This document shows positions 53,513 through 61,328 of a DNA stretch of 64,000 nucleotides, piece after piece. The notes beneath the pieces are model-generated. The model was given only the letters and a program-made list of their open reading frames with translations. It was not told the DNA's origin and did not search any database. Origin of the DNA: Bdellovibrio sp047344985 (GTDB taxonomy: Bacteria; Bdellovibrionota; Bdellovibrionia; Bdellovibrionales; Bdellovibrionaceae); NCBI RefSeq assembly GCF_047344985.1, contig NZ_CP178861.1:2852001-2916000 (forward strand). Direction: 5' to 3'. Position 1 is the first letter of the stretch. The number at the start of each line of letters is the position of its first letter. The position numbers were made by a program, and so were the translations under genes.

Positions 53513-54037
53513 TTATGCCTGAGGAGCTTCTTCAGTAGTAGCACCGCCACCAAGTTTCTCAGCGTAAGCATTCAAGCATCTAGCAAGTGCAGAACCTGCA
53601 CCCAATAGTGTACCGAGGAACATAGCGCGAAGTTGGTCTTTGCCAGGAAGAGTCGCCAAGAATTTAATTTTAGCGTCATCCAAAGCTTCGCCATCCATAA
53701 CACCAGACTTGATTTGAAGAACTTCTACGTCCTTAGCAAACTCAGCAAGTGTTTTAGCTGTAGCGTTCACTTCACCGTATGAGAATACGATGGCGTTAGT
53801 ACCTTTCATTGAATTAGCAAATGCTTTTTCAATAGCTGGGTGATCTTTGAACGCTCTCTTCGCAAGAGTGTTACGAACAACCTTCATCTCTGATTCAGCA
53901 GCATTCAATTTTTTGCGCAAAGTAGTAACTTGCTCAACCTTGATGCCCTTGAAGTCGACGATGAAGGCTCCTTTAGCTTTACCGAACTTTTCAGTGATAA
54001 GCTTAATCTCTTGCTCTTTATCTGCGCGAGTGATCAT
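53513..54037 (-). CDS. rplJ: 50S ribosomal protein L10
   Basis: L10 anchors the L7/L12 stalk. It has 174 residues: ADKEQEIKLITEKFGKAKGA, KGIKVEQVTTLRKKLNAA and a C-terminal helix for L12 dimers. A typical L10 leader precedes it. ATG 54037 follows AAAGGAGG. Confidence 0.97.
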   Translation of the reverse strand: MITRADKEQEIKLITEKFGKAKGAFIVDFKGIKVEQVTTLRKKLNAAESEMKVVRNTLAKRAFKDHPAIEKAFANSMKGTNAIVFSYGEVNATAKTLAEFAKDVEVLQIKSGVMDGEALDDAKIKFLATLPGKDQLRAMFLGTLLGAGSALARCLNAYAEKLGGGATTEEAPQA

Positions 54038-54111
54038 GTGTGAGCCTCCTTTCGTTAGATTTAAGTTCCCCGTTTGACCGGAGAACCTTTGTGCGAATCA
54101 GGTCGGCTTTG

Positions 54112-54176
54112 CCTTATCTCGGTAGGCCCCGCACAGTCGCGGGATTAGATCCACTAAAAGAAACCTACTGTCTCTG
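54112..54176 (-). promoter_or_regulatory. L10 leader (ribosomal-protein autoregulation site)
   Basis: The leader between rplA and rplJ reads on the minus strand GAGACAGTAGG ... CTAATCCCGC ... GCGGGG ... CCTACCGAGAT. The GTAGG/CCTAC stem, the inner CCCGC/GCGGG stem and the flanking AGACAG and CGAGA match the known L10 leader, where L10-L12 binds and represses rplJL. Confidence 0.8.
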
Positions 54177-54196
54177 ATCGCAATTAAAAATTATAT

Positions 54197-54904
54197 TTAC
54201 TCAGCAGAACCAGTTGCAGCTGCAGCCGCATTTGGTTCAATTTTCACACCAGGACCCATAGTTGAAGCTACGGAGATAGTGCGAAGGTAGATACCTTTAG
54301 AAGATGCTGGTTTCGCTTTAACGATCGCGCCCAAAAGAGCCATGAAGTTATCACGAAGTTTAGCATCGCCCATAGATTTCTTACCGATACCAGCGTGTAC
54401 GATACCTGCTTTATCAACGCGGAAATCAAGCTTACCTTTTTTCTCGGCAGCAACTGCTTCACCAACGTTCATAGTTACAGTACCTACTTTTGGATTCGGC
54501 ATCAAACCACGAGGTCCAAGGATTTTAGCAACTTTAGAAACAGTCGCCATCATGTCTGGAGTCGCGATACATTTATCGAAATCCAACCAACCTTCTTGGA
54601 TTTTCGCTACTAGGTCGTCTGCGCCAACAAAGTCAGCACCTGCGTTTTTCGCTTCAGCCTCTTTAGGACCTTTTGCGAAAACAACAACCTTAACGTTTTT
54701 ACCAAGACCGTGAGGCAAAGAGATCGCGCCACGTACTTGTTGATCAGATTGCTTAGGGTCAATACCCAAGCGCAAAGCTACGTCGATAGATTCATCAAAT
54801 TTAGCTGGAGCTGTCGCTACCACAAGTTTGAATGCTTCTTCAACAGAGTATTTTTTTTGAGAATCAACCTTCTTAGAGGCTGCTTCGAATTTCTTACCTG
54901 CCAT
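54197..54904 (-). CDS. rplA: 50S ribosomal protein L1
   Basis: L1 forms the stalk that handles E-site tRNA. It has 235 residues: AFKLVVATAPAKFDESIDVA, SLPHGLGKNVKVVVFAKG, the signature ILGPRGLMPNPKVGTVTMNV and a C-terminal Ala tail. It follows rplK by nine bases. Confidence 0.98.
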   Translation of the reverse strand: MAGKKFEAASKKVDSQKKYSVEEAFKLVVATAPAKFDESIDVALRLGIDPKQSDQQVRGAISLPHGLGKNVKVVVFAKGPKEAEAKNAGADFVGADDLVAKIQEGWLDFDKCIATPDMMATVSKVAKILGPRGLMPNPKVGTVTMNVGEAVAAEKKGKLDFRVDKAGIVHAGIGKKSMGDAKLRDNFMALLGAIVKAKPASSKGIYLRTISVASTMGPGVKIEPNAAAAATGSAE

Positions 54905-54913
54905 ACATCACCC

Positions 54914-55336
54914 CTATGCGATATCGATGCCCATGCTCTTAGCTGTACCGGCAACTTGTGACATTGCTGATTCAACTTTCAAGCAGTTCAAATCAGGCAA
55001 TTTCGTTGTAGCGATTTGCTTGATTTGATCGTTATTGATTTTGCCTACTTTGTCTTTTTGAGGCTGTTTTGAGCCTGATTCAAGCTTCAACGCCTTTTTG
55101 ATCAAAGAAGACACCGGTGGTGTTTTTGTGATGAAAGTAAACGATCTGTCTTGGTAAACAGTGATGATGATAGGGATGATGCTATCACCCAACGCTTGTG
55201 TACGAGCGTTGAACTGCTTACAGAATTCCATGATGTTTACCCCGTGCTGTCCAAGTGCCGGTCCAACGGGAGGAGCTGGATTAGCTTTCCCTGCCGGTAT
55301 TTGCAGCTTGATCATTCCTGTAACTTTTTTTGCCAT
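54914..55336 (-). CDS. rplK: 50S ribosomal protein L11
   Basis: L11 forms the factor-binding base. ATG 55336 (TGCAGGAGTGGGTC upstream) gives 140 residues: [40 protein letters not shown] and [17 protein letters not shown]. The frame reaches 55351 but the extra five codons hold the ribosome site. Confidence 0.97.
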
Positions 55337-55367
55337 GACCCACTCCTGCAAGAGGTTTGTTAATAAG

Positions 55368-55393
55368 AAACGGAACCCTTAGAGGTCCCGTTT
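55368..55393 (-). terminator. Hairpin between nusG and rplK
   Basis: AAACGGGACC / GGTTCCGTTT with one mismatch and a 6-base loop, followed on the minus strand by CTTATTAAC. It could partially end transcription between nusG and rplK. Confidence 0.5.
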
Positions 55394-55425
55394 TGTTCTA
55401 AGTGCCACCCTATGTAGCGCTTAAA

Positions 55426-55959
55426 TTAATTTTTTTCAACCTGAATGTAGTCCAATTCCACTGGAGTTGGTCTACCGAAGATGCTGACAAGGACTTTCAA
55501 CTTACCTTTGTCCTCGTTCACTTCTTCTACGGAACCCTGGAAGTTCGAGAATGGACCGTCAATAACAGTCACATTTTCACCTACAGCGAACTTCACTTTT
55601 GGTTTTGGCTTCTCTGCAACACCAGCCATTTGCTGAGTTACACGAAGAACCTCGGCTTCCGGAACTTCCGGAGGACGAGTTTTAGTACCGCCTACGAAGC
55701 CCGTCACCTTAGACGAATTACGTACTAAATGCCAAGTCTCATCATTCAAAAACATTTGAACGAAGATATATCCTGGGAAAAATTTACGCGATTTAGTTTG
55801 TTTTTGGCCTTTTACAAGCTCAACAACACTTTCAGCAGGGATCAAGATCTCGCCGAAAAACTCTTCCATTTTATTGGACTTAATTTTTTCTTCGATAGCT
55901 TTTTTAGCCGTGTTTTCACAGCTAGTTTGAACGTTAACGATGTACCACTTTTTTTCCAT
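55426..55959 (-). CDS. nusG: Transcription termination/antitermination protein NusG
   Basis: NusG binds RNA polymerase and links it to Rho or the ribosome. The 177-residue protein has the NGN domain (KKWYIVNVQTSCENTAKKAI) with KFFPGYIFVQM. The C-terminal KOW domain contains VGENVTVIDGPFSNFQGSVE. It is ten bases after secE. Confidence 0.98.
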   Translation of the reverse strand: MEKKWYIVNVQTSCENTAKKAIEEKIKSNKMEEFFGEILIPAESVVELVKGQKQTKSRKFFPGYIFVQMFLNDETWHLVRNSSKVTGFVGGTKTRPPEVPEAEVLRVTQQMAGVAEKPKPKVKFAVGENVTVIDGPFSNFQGSVEEVNEDKGKLKVLVSIFGRPTPVELDYIQVEKN

Positions 55960-55969
55960 CTGCCCGTCC

Positions 55970-56347
55970 TTACTTCATTAGATAGTTAATAAAAAAGCCC
56001 GAAATCAAATCAAAAGAACTGATGATCACGCTAGAGATAAGAACCATCACTACGCAAGCGATAGTCATAGCTGTTGTATCTTTGCGAGTCGGCCATACGA
56101 CTTTACGAATTTCAGTTACAACCTCTTCGCCCCAAGTTTTAACACGTGGGTTGAATTGAAGAACCGCAAATACCACAAGACCCAAAGCTACTGGCAATCC
56201 GTGTCTTACCACATCTGAGTCAGCAGCACGGGCAACAACACCGAATGCTCCTGCAAATGCCTTGATAAGAAGAGATGCTGTCAAAGCGACCAAGATAGCT
56301 GCAACTGCAAAGCTGGATGTCAAAATCTTAGAGTTAGCTTTTTCCAT
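55970..56347 (-). CDS. secE: Protein translocase subunit SecE
   Basis: SecE clamps the SecY channel. The 125-residue protein has three membrane helices (ILTSSFAVAAILVALTASLL, LPVALGLVVFAVLQF and MTIACVVMVLISSVI). The conserved cytoplasmic motif EEVVTEIRKVVWPTRKDT lies before the last. This is the long three-helix form, as in E. coli. It sits 36 bases after tRNA-Trp. Confidence 0.96.
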   Translation of the reverse strand: MEKANSKILTSSFAVAAILVALTASLLIKAFAGAFGVVARAADSDVVRHGLPVALGLVVFAVLQFNPRVKTWGEEVVTEIRKVVWPTRKDTTAMTIACVVMVLISSVIISSFDLISGFFINYLMK

Positions 56348-56383
56348 AGTTCCCCATTCCTAGGATGCATTAACATTTTAATT

Positions 56384-56459
56384 TGGCAGGGGCGGAGGGA
56401 TTCGAACCCACGACCTAACGATTTGGAGTCGTTCGCTCTACCACTGGAGCTACACCCCT
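56384..56459 (-). tRNA. tRNA-Trp (anticodon CCA)
   Basis: 76 bases with a 7-bp acceptor stem AGGGGTG / CGCCCCT (one T-G pair), encoded 3' CCA, T-loop GGTTCGAATCC and anticodon CCA in GACTCCAAATC. It lies between tuf and secE, the position of trpT in some bacteria. Confidence 0.95.
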
Positions 56460-56464
56460 GCACT

Positions 56465-56573
56465 TTTTCACTAATGATAATCGGCCAATCACGTCGTCGC
56501 CGCGTCGGCGGCCTACTTTATAGTAGGCCTTTCTCCTTGCTCCTAGCGCTTGACCAATTCTCATTAGTGAAAA
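56465..56573 (-). ncRNA. Inverted-repeat-bounded leader before tRNA-Trp (candidate structured RNA)
   Basis: A perfect 13-bp inverted repeat (TTTTCACTAATGA at both ends on opposite strands, 56465-56477 and 56561-56573) encloses 83 bases. Inside are GGCCTACT / AGTAGGCC and CGCCG / CGGCG stems. The left arm is six bases from the tRNA. It may be a processing stem for RNase III or a small RNA. Confidence 0.4.
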
Positions 56574-56587
56574 CAATTGCATGTCAA
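56559..56587 (-). promoter_or_regulatory. Candidate promoter of the tRNA-Trp-secE-nusG unit
   Basis: A perfect TTGACA (56582-56587) lies on the minus strand upstream of tRNA-Trp. The -10 is weak: ATGAGA at 17 bases or GAGAAT at 19. It overlaps the right arm of the inverted repeat. Confidence 0.35.
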
Positions 56588-56597
56588 GAAACACCGA

Positions 56598-56625
56598 GGG
56601 GGACTCTCTTGTCAAGAAGTCCCCC
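56598..56625 (-). terminator. Hairpin after tuf
   Basis: GGGGGACT / AGTCCCCC with an inner TCTTG-type stem lies 35 bases past the tuf stop on the minus strand. There is no T run, so termination may need Rho or be partial. Confidence 0.5.
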
Positions 56626-56659
56626 GGGTGATTTTAATTCAGCCTATGCTGCGTTAATC

Positions 56660-57850
56660 CTACTCAAGGATTTCAACAACTACGCCGGCGCCTACAGTAC
56701 GGCCACCTTCGCGGATCGCGAAACGCAATTCTTTTTCCATTGCGATTGGAGCGATCAACTCAACAGCCAACTCTACGCGGTCACCAGGCATAACCATCTC
56801 AGTTCCAGCTTTCAAAGTACAAACGCCTGTTACGTCAGTTGTACGGAAGTAGAATTGAGGACGGTAACCGTTGAAGAATGGAGTATGACGTCCACCTTCT
56901 TCTTTAGTAAGGATGTACGCTTCTGCTTTGAATTTTTTGTGAGGTTTAACAGAACCTGGCTTAGCCAAAACTTGACCACGCTCAACTTCTTCTTTTTTAG
57001 TACCACGCAAAAGAACGCCGCAGTTGTCGCCCGCTTGACCTTCGTCAAGAAGCTTACGGAACATCTCGATACCAGTTACAGTCGTTTTTTGAGTTGGACG
57101 GATACCGATGATTTCGATCTCGTCACCAACTTTAACGATACCACGCTCAACACGGCCAGTAACAACTGTACCACGACCAGAGATAGAGAATACGTCCTCT
57201 ACTGGCATCAAGAAAGTTTTGTCAGTAGCACGAACTGGTTCAGGGATGTAAGCATCACAAGCGTCCATCAATTTCATGATAGCTGGACGACCGATTTCAG
57301 AAGTGTCACCTTCCAAAGCTTTCAAAGCAGAACCTTTTACTACTGGGATTTCGTCGCCAGGGAATTCGTACTTAGAAAGAAGTTCGCGAACTTCAAGTTC
57401 AACAAGGTCCAACAATTCTTTATCGTCAACCATGTCAACTTTGTTCATGAATACAACTAGAGCAGGAACACCTACTTGACGTGCAAGAAGGATGTGCTCA
57501 CGTGTTTGTGGCATTGGACCGTCAGCAGAAGAAACTACTAGGATAGCTCCGTCCATTTGTGCGGCACCAGTGATCATGTTTTTTACGTAGTCGGCGTGTC
57601 CTGGGCAGTCAACGTGAGCGTAGTGACGTTTGTCAGTTTCGTACTCAACGTGAGTTGTAGAGATAGTGATACCACGCTCTCTCTCTTCAGGAGACTTATC
57701 GATTTGATCGTAAGACATCGCCTGAGCTTTACCAGCTGCTGCAAGAGTAGTAGTGATAGCAGCAGTCAAAGTTGTTTTACCATGGTCAACGTGACCGATT
57801 GTGCCGATATTTACGTGCGGCTTCGAACGGTTAAATTTCTCTTTAGACAT
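56660..57850 (-). CDS. tuf: Elongation factor Tu
   Basis: EF-Tu carries aminoacyl-tRNA to the ribosome. The 396-residue protein has KPHVNIGTIGHVDHGKTTL, switch region RERGITISTTHVEYE, DCPGHADYVKNMITGAA and NKVDMVDDKELLD. Domains II and III end HTPFFNGYRPQFYFRTTDVT. It lies between tRNA-Thr and tRNA-Trp, as tufB does in E. coli; no second tuf follows fusA. Confidence 0.98.
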   Translation of the reverse strand: MSKEKFNRSKPHVNIGTIGHVDHGKTTLTAAITTTLAAAGKAQAMSYDQIDKSPEERERGITISTTHVEYETDKRHYAHVDCPGHADYVKNMITGAAQMDGAILVVSSADGPMPQTREHILLARQVGVPALVVFMNKVDMVDDKELLDLVELEVRELLSKYEFPGDEIPVVKGSALKALEGDTSEIGRPAIMKLMDACDAYIPEPVRATDKTFLMPVEDVFSISGRGTVVTGRVERGIVKVGDEIEIIGIRPTQKTTVTGIEMFRKLLDEGQAGDNCGVLLRGTKKEEVERGQVLAKPGSVKPHKKFKAEAYILTKEEGGRHTPFFNGYRPQFYFRTTDVTGVCTLKAGTEMVMPGDRVELAVELIAPIAMEKELRFAIREGGRTVGAGVVVEILE

Positions 57851-57919
57851 TATTCCTCCTGCAGAGATTTATTTTTAAGTCTTAAACCATTAACTAATAT
57901 CAAATCAATAAGTAACAAG

Positions 57920-57994
57920 TGGAGCCCATGATCGGAGCCGAACCGACGACCTCACCCTTACCAAGGGTGTGCTCTACCACTGAGCTACATGGGC
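57920..57994 (-). tRNA. tRNA-Thr (anticodon GGT)
   Basis: 75 bases starting GCCCATGTAGCTCAGTGG, with anticodon GGT in CTTGGTAAG, T-loop GGTTCGGCTCC and encoded CCA. It is the last of four tRNAs before tuf. Confidence 0.95.
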
Positions 57995-58010
57995 GTATAG
58001 TTCTGAAAGT

Positions 58011-58087
58011 TGGAGCGGGAAACGGGTCTCGAACCCGCAACCCTCTGCTTGGAAGGCAGATACTCTAGCCAATTGAGCTATTCCCGC
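58011..58087 (-). tRNA. tRNA-Gly (anticodon TCC)
   Basis: 77 bases starting GCGGGAATAGCTCAATTGG, anticodon TCC in CCTTCCAAGC, T-loop GGTTCGAGACC and encoded CCA. Confidence 0.95.
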
Positions 58088-58153
58088 CCAGTCAGAACGC
58101 CCTGAAGAGAAGTAAACTTCTCTTCCCATTCCCTTCCGAGTCAGCATTCAAAA

Positions 58154-58239
58154 TGGTGGGCAGGGAAGGATTCGAACCTTCGTAGACGCAAGTCAACGGA
58201 TTTACAGTCCGTCCCCTTTAGCCACTCGGGCACCTACCC
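58154..58239 (-). tRNA. tRNA-Tyr (anticodon GTA)
   Basis: 86 bases with a long variable arm, starting GGGTAGGTGCCCGAGTGG. Anticodon GTA in GACTGTAAATC, T-loop GGTTCGAATCC, encoded CCA. Confidence 0.95.
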
Positions 58240-58266
58240 AGTTGTGAATGTTGACTCAGAAAAAAA

Positions 58267-58342
58267 TGGAGCTGGTTATGGGACTCGAACCCGCAACCTG
58301 CTGATTACAAATCAGCTGCTCTACCAATTGAGCTAAACCAGC
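58267..58342 (-). tRNA. tRNA-Thr (anticodon TGT)
   Basis: 76 bases starting GCTGGTTTAGCTCAATTGG, anticodon TGT in GATTTGTAATC, T-loop GGTTCGAGTCC and encoded CCA. First of the Thr-Tyr-Gly-Thr-tuf series also seen in E. coli (thrU-tyrU-glyT-thrT-tufB). Confidence 0.95.
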
Positions 58343-58362
58343 CTTACTGAGATAACCGAAAT

Positions 58363-58391
58363 GTTTTACGGATAAAATCTATGTCCGTCAA
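58363..58391 (-). promoter_or_regulatory. Candidate promoter of the tRNA-tuf operon
   Basis: On the minus strand TTGACG (58386-58391) and TAAAAC (58363-58368) are 17 bases apart, ending about 20 bases before the first tRNA. It lies just past the rlmB stop. Confidence 0.5.
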
Positions 58392-58409
58392 AGATAATTA
58401 TTTAACAGA

Positions 58410-59297
58410 TTACGATTTTTTTCGGTTTCCGCGCGGCGCGTGCTGCCTCAACGTCTCAGTTAACGCCATAGCTGTCGCTACGGATGCGTTGTAACTCGCT
58501 GAAGAGCTAGCCTGCGGAATGAAAACCAATTCATCACAAAGTCTTTCCGTTGTCACTCTTAAACCTTTGTCTTCCGAACCAACTGCCCAAACAACTTTGT
58601 CGGGAAGATCTAATTCGAAAATAGATCGTTTTCCACGGGGACTTAGTCCAAAAATCCAATAACCTTGTTTTTTTAATTCTTCCGCATACTTAGCGAAATT
58701 CGTCGTCTCTTCAACAGGGACGTGTTCAACTCCGCCGCAAGCGACTTTATGAACTGTTGGAGTTAGACCCACCGCGCGATCTTCCGGAATCAAGACACCT
58801 TGAGCACCTGCAAGCCAAGAAGTTCTCACAATTGCACCCAGGTTGTGCGGATCTTCGATACCGTCCAACATCAAGACGATGGACTTCTCAAAATTTTCTA
58901 GACCTTGCATATCCAAAGTCGGCGCTCCATCGACGAAAATCGCAGCACCTTGTTGAGACGAACCGAACTTTTCGATCACAGTCTCAGGCTTGATGTCGAC
59001 CTTCACGCGGCTCTCAAGAGCAAGCTCATGCATTTCGCGCAAGTCATTGGAACTCTCCCATCCCTGACGAATCCACATGCCCTTCACTTCCTGAGGACGC
59101 ACTTTTAAAACCTCATTAATCGCGTGCGTACCGATGACGATGCGCCACTCGCGAGGAATTTGATTTTCAGAGCGTTGAGAAGGAGCACCTCTCCCCTGCT
59201 GAGGGCGACCGCCTCCAGAGGGACGACCACCTTGCGGAGGACGTTGTGAATGAGAATGAGAGTTGCGAGATCCAGGACGAGAATTATTTTTCTTCAT
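58410..59297 (-). CDS. rlmB: SpoU-family rRNA methyltransferase (RlmB-like)
   Basis: RlmB 2'-O-methylates G2251 in the P loop of 23S rRNA. The protein has 295 residues. The SPOUT domain contains VLMLDGIEDPHNLGAIVRTS, GVLIPEDRAVGLTP, VWAVGSEDKGLR and the knot end FIPQASSSASYNASVATAMA. In front is a Gly/Arg/Ser/Pro-rich disordered tail of about 48 residues, not typical of the family. The start lies inside the end of pyrF. Confidence 0.85.
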   Translation of the reverse strand: MKKNNSRPGSRNSHSHSQRPPQGGRPSGGGRPQQGRGAPSQRSENQIPREWRIVIGTHAINEVLKVRPQEVKGMWIRQGWESSNDLREMHELALESRVKVDIKPETVIEKFGSSQQGAAIFVDGAPTLDMQGLENFEKSIVLMLDGIEDPHNLGAIVRTSWLAGAQGVLIPEDRAVGLTPTVHKVACGGVEHVPVEETTNFAKYAEELKKQGYWIFGLSPRGKRSIFELDLPDKVVWAVGSEDKGLRVTTERLCDELVFIPQASSSASYNASVATAMALTETLRQHAPRGNRKKS

Positions 59298-60003
59298 ATA
59301 CAGCCATTACGAAATCAGTTGCAGTTTCCTTGATGTTTTTTGCTTCAAGGATCGGACGACCTACCACCAAAGCCGATGCTCCTTTGCGGAGAGCTTCTTT
59401 AGGGCCCATGATACGTTTTTGATCGCCAGAATCCTGCATACTAAAGCGAATTCCCGGCGTGACAAGGTAAAGATCGCGGTTTTGTAAAAGGTCTAATTCG
59501 TGAGGAGAGCAGACAATACCTGAAAGACCCGAATCTTTCACCAGTGTCGCGAGATCCGTCACGTGTTGAGCAATCGGTTGCTCTTTCATATTCACCGGCA
59601 AAGAGTTCTGATCCCACGATGTCAGAATCGTGACTGCGAGAATTTTAAAAGGACGCTTTTGATTTAATTCCTTTTCCACTTCCGCCATTTTTTTCAGAGC
59701 TTCCGATCCGCTGAGGGCATGCACAGTCACAAGCGATGCTCCTGCTTCAAAACTAGCTCTGACGGCCGCTTCCATTGTGGAGGGGATATCGAAGTGTTTG
59801 TTATCGAGGAAAATCGGAGCTCTTGCCGCCATTTCTTTGACGAACTCCATGCCGTAGCGAAGACATAAGCGCGGACCTAACTTAATTCCACCGACGATAT
59901 CAGCAACGTCATCGGCAATTCGCATCGCTTGATCGCGAGTGTCCACGTCCAATGCCAATATGATCGGATTTCTCATCGGATGAGCACGAAGATTTTTATT
60001 CAT
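59284..60003 (-). CDS. pyrF: Orotidine 5'-phosphate decarboxylase
   Basis: PyrF makes UMP in pyrimidine synthesis. The 239-residue protein has IILALDVDTRDQAMRIADDV and the catalytic set D-x-K-x-x-D in FLDNKHFDIPSTM. The phosphate-binding end is LVVGRPILEAKN. ATG 60003 with AGGAG upstream is preferred; an internal ATG at 59976 directly before the fold is possible. It overlaps rlmB by 14 bases. Confidence 0.94.
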   Translation of the reverse strand: MNKNLRAHPMRNPIILALDVDTRDQAMRIADDVADIVGGIKLGPRLCLRYGMEFVKEMAARAPIFLDNKHFDIPSTMEAAVRASFEAGASLVTVHALSGSEALKKMAEVEKELNQKRPFKILAVTILTSWDQNSLPVNMKEQPIAQHVTDLATLVKDSGLSGIVCSPHELDLLQNRDLYLVTPGIRFSMQDSGDQKRIMGPKEALRKGASALVVGRPILEAKNIKETATDFVMAVYEEK

Positions 60004-60178
60004 GGGAAGCTCCTAAAGGAAGTGAGCCTAGCTTCTCATTCTGGGAGGCGCAACGCAACCTTCGGTGCGAGGGGGCGAACGGAGCAACGTCTCAGTTGGG
60101 GACGGAATGGCGCTGCGTCCGACATTTCATGGAGGTTTTTTAGGGGTGCGCTACAATCTTATTAGGAGCAAAAAACAC

Positions 60179-60601
60179 ATGTCTATATTTAAGCCCCGCC
60201 GCAAGATGGTAGTGAACCGCGAGGTTCAATACGACGTACTGATGTACGTCGGTGTCTTCATTGTTGCCCTCTTTATAGTTCAAGTTTTTACTGCTTATCT
60301 TTTCTTAGATCAGGTGCAACGTGTGGTGGGCACAATGTCGGCCTTGGAATTTATTGCTCGCTATAAAATAAGCTTCCTCGTTTATCAAATCATTCCGGTT
60401 TCTTTTAGTTTGATTGTCGGTGTTTATATTTTCAATCGACTTACAAGTCGCATCGCCGGACCTCTCTTCAATATGAGAAGAATTTTGCAGAAAGCGCGCA
60501 ACGGAGAACTTGAAACCGCAGAAATCAAATTGCGAGAAAATGATTATTTTCAAGAAGAGATAAACGACATTAATGTCATTCTAAAAAGAAAATCCGACTA
60601 A
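60179..60601 (+). CDS. Two-helix membrane protein with HAMP-like C-terminus
   Basis: This 140-residue protein has two membrane helices (YVGVFIVALFIVQVFTAYLF and YQIIPVSFSLIVGVYIFNR) and a tail RIAGPLFNMRRILQKARNGE that resembles the start of a HAMP domain. There is no signalling output domain. It looks like the sensor-HAMP part of a receptor cut short, or a small regulator. ATG 60179 (AGGAG ten bases upstream) is preferred over an upstream frame. Confidence 0.65.
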   Translation: MSIFKPRRKMVVNREVQYDVLMYVGVFIVALFIVQVFTAYLFLDQVQRVVGTMSALEFIARYKISFLVYQIIPVSFSLIVGVYIFNRLTSRIAGPLFNMRRILQKARNGELETAEIKLRENDYFQEEINDINVILKRKSD

Positions 60602-60602
60602 C

Positions 60603-60617
60603 GAGGCCTTCGGGCCT
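60603..60617 (+). terminator. Short GC hairpin after the HAMP-like gene
   Basis: GAGGCC-TTC-GGGCCTC just after the stop; a T run appears about 15 bases later. Possible terminator. Confidence 0.45.
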
Positions 60618-60747
60618 CCGTCATCAAGCTAGTTTTTAAATTTTGACATTTCCTAGCTCCGACTTTGTATGACAACTCATGCATTCTTGGATTTTATTTT
60701 GCGCGCCTCGCTCCTTACAGAAAAAATAGAGGAGACAGGAGGTGCCT

Positions 60748-61179
60748 ATGAAATTATTATTTCTCTTACTTCTCAGCATTTTCTTTGCCGTGCCGAGCAA
60801 CGCCGATGAGACTACAGCGCCGTCCTTTTCTGAAGAGGTTTACGGCATCGACATCGGCAATGAAGATATGCAAATTCAGACACAGTATCTCTCCTACAAT
60901 TTCGGCCGGACACTCGTAAACACAACTAAATCCGTGCGCTTCTATCTCCGTAACAATGGCCGCTTTCCGTTCTATATCAACAGTATCAATACGAACGGCG
61001 ACCGCTTCAGAGACGAAGAAAATTGTCCCGGCGTCTTATGGCCTGGACAAAGATGCACCATTCGGGTCCTCTTCCGACCCAATCAAGTGGGGTTTTTTAC
61101 AGGAAGTTTGGAAGTCGATCTTATTGGCCGCGAGGATACTATTGTGAATTTACGTGGAAGAGGAGTTTGGGGATTTTAA
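60748..61179 (+). CDS. Small exported beta-sandwich protein (ASH/MSP-like)
   Basis: This 143-residue protein has a signal peptide (MKLLFLLLLSIFFAVPSNA). One domain of Ig-like strands follows: YNFGRTLVNTTKSVRFYLRN, FYINSINTNGDRF, CPGVLWPGQRCTIRVLFRPN and GFFTGSLEVDL. This is the pattern of ASH/choice-of-anchor D domains. The two Cys may form a disulfide. ATG 60748 is five bases after AGGAGG; GTG 60742 overlaps that site. Function unknown. Confidence 0.72.
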   Translation: MKLLFLLLLSIFFAVPSNADETTAPSFSEEVYGIDIGNEDMQIQTQYLSYNFGRTLVNTTKSVRFYLRNNGRFPFYINSINTNGDRFRDEENCPGVLWPGQRCTIRVLFRPNQVGFFTGSLEVDLIGREDTIVNLRGRGVWGF

Positions 61180-61200
61180 CTTCTTAGCCACTTTAGCTTT

Positions 61201-61232
61201 AAAGGGGGGCCACGGTAAACGGCTCCCCTTTT
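61201..61232 (+). terminator. Intrinsic terminator after the beta-sandwich gene
   Basis: AAAGGGGGGCC / GGCTCCCCTTT with one G-T pair, loop ACGGTAAAC, followed by TTCTCATT. Confidence 0.85.
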
Positions 61233-61328
61233 CTCATTCTGAGATTCATTACAAATGAAAAAGTGAGTTCACCTCGTCGAGATTAAACGCAAATCCACGC
61301 CGATAAGAACAGTGGAGGCGCAGACACG

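Noticed and set aside
56423..57460. A 345-codon plus-strand frame across tRNA-Trp and tuf
   Set aside because: It is antisense to EF-Tu and to a tRNA; codon bias in tuf leaves the opposite strand open.
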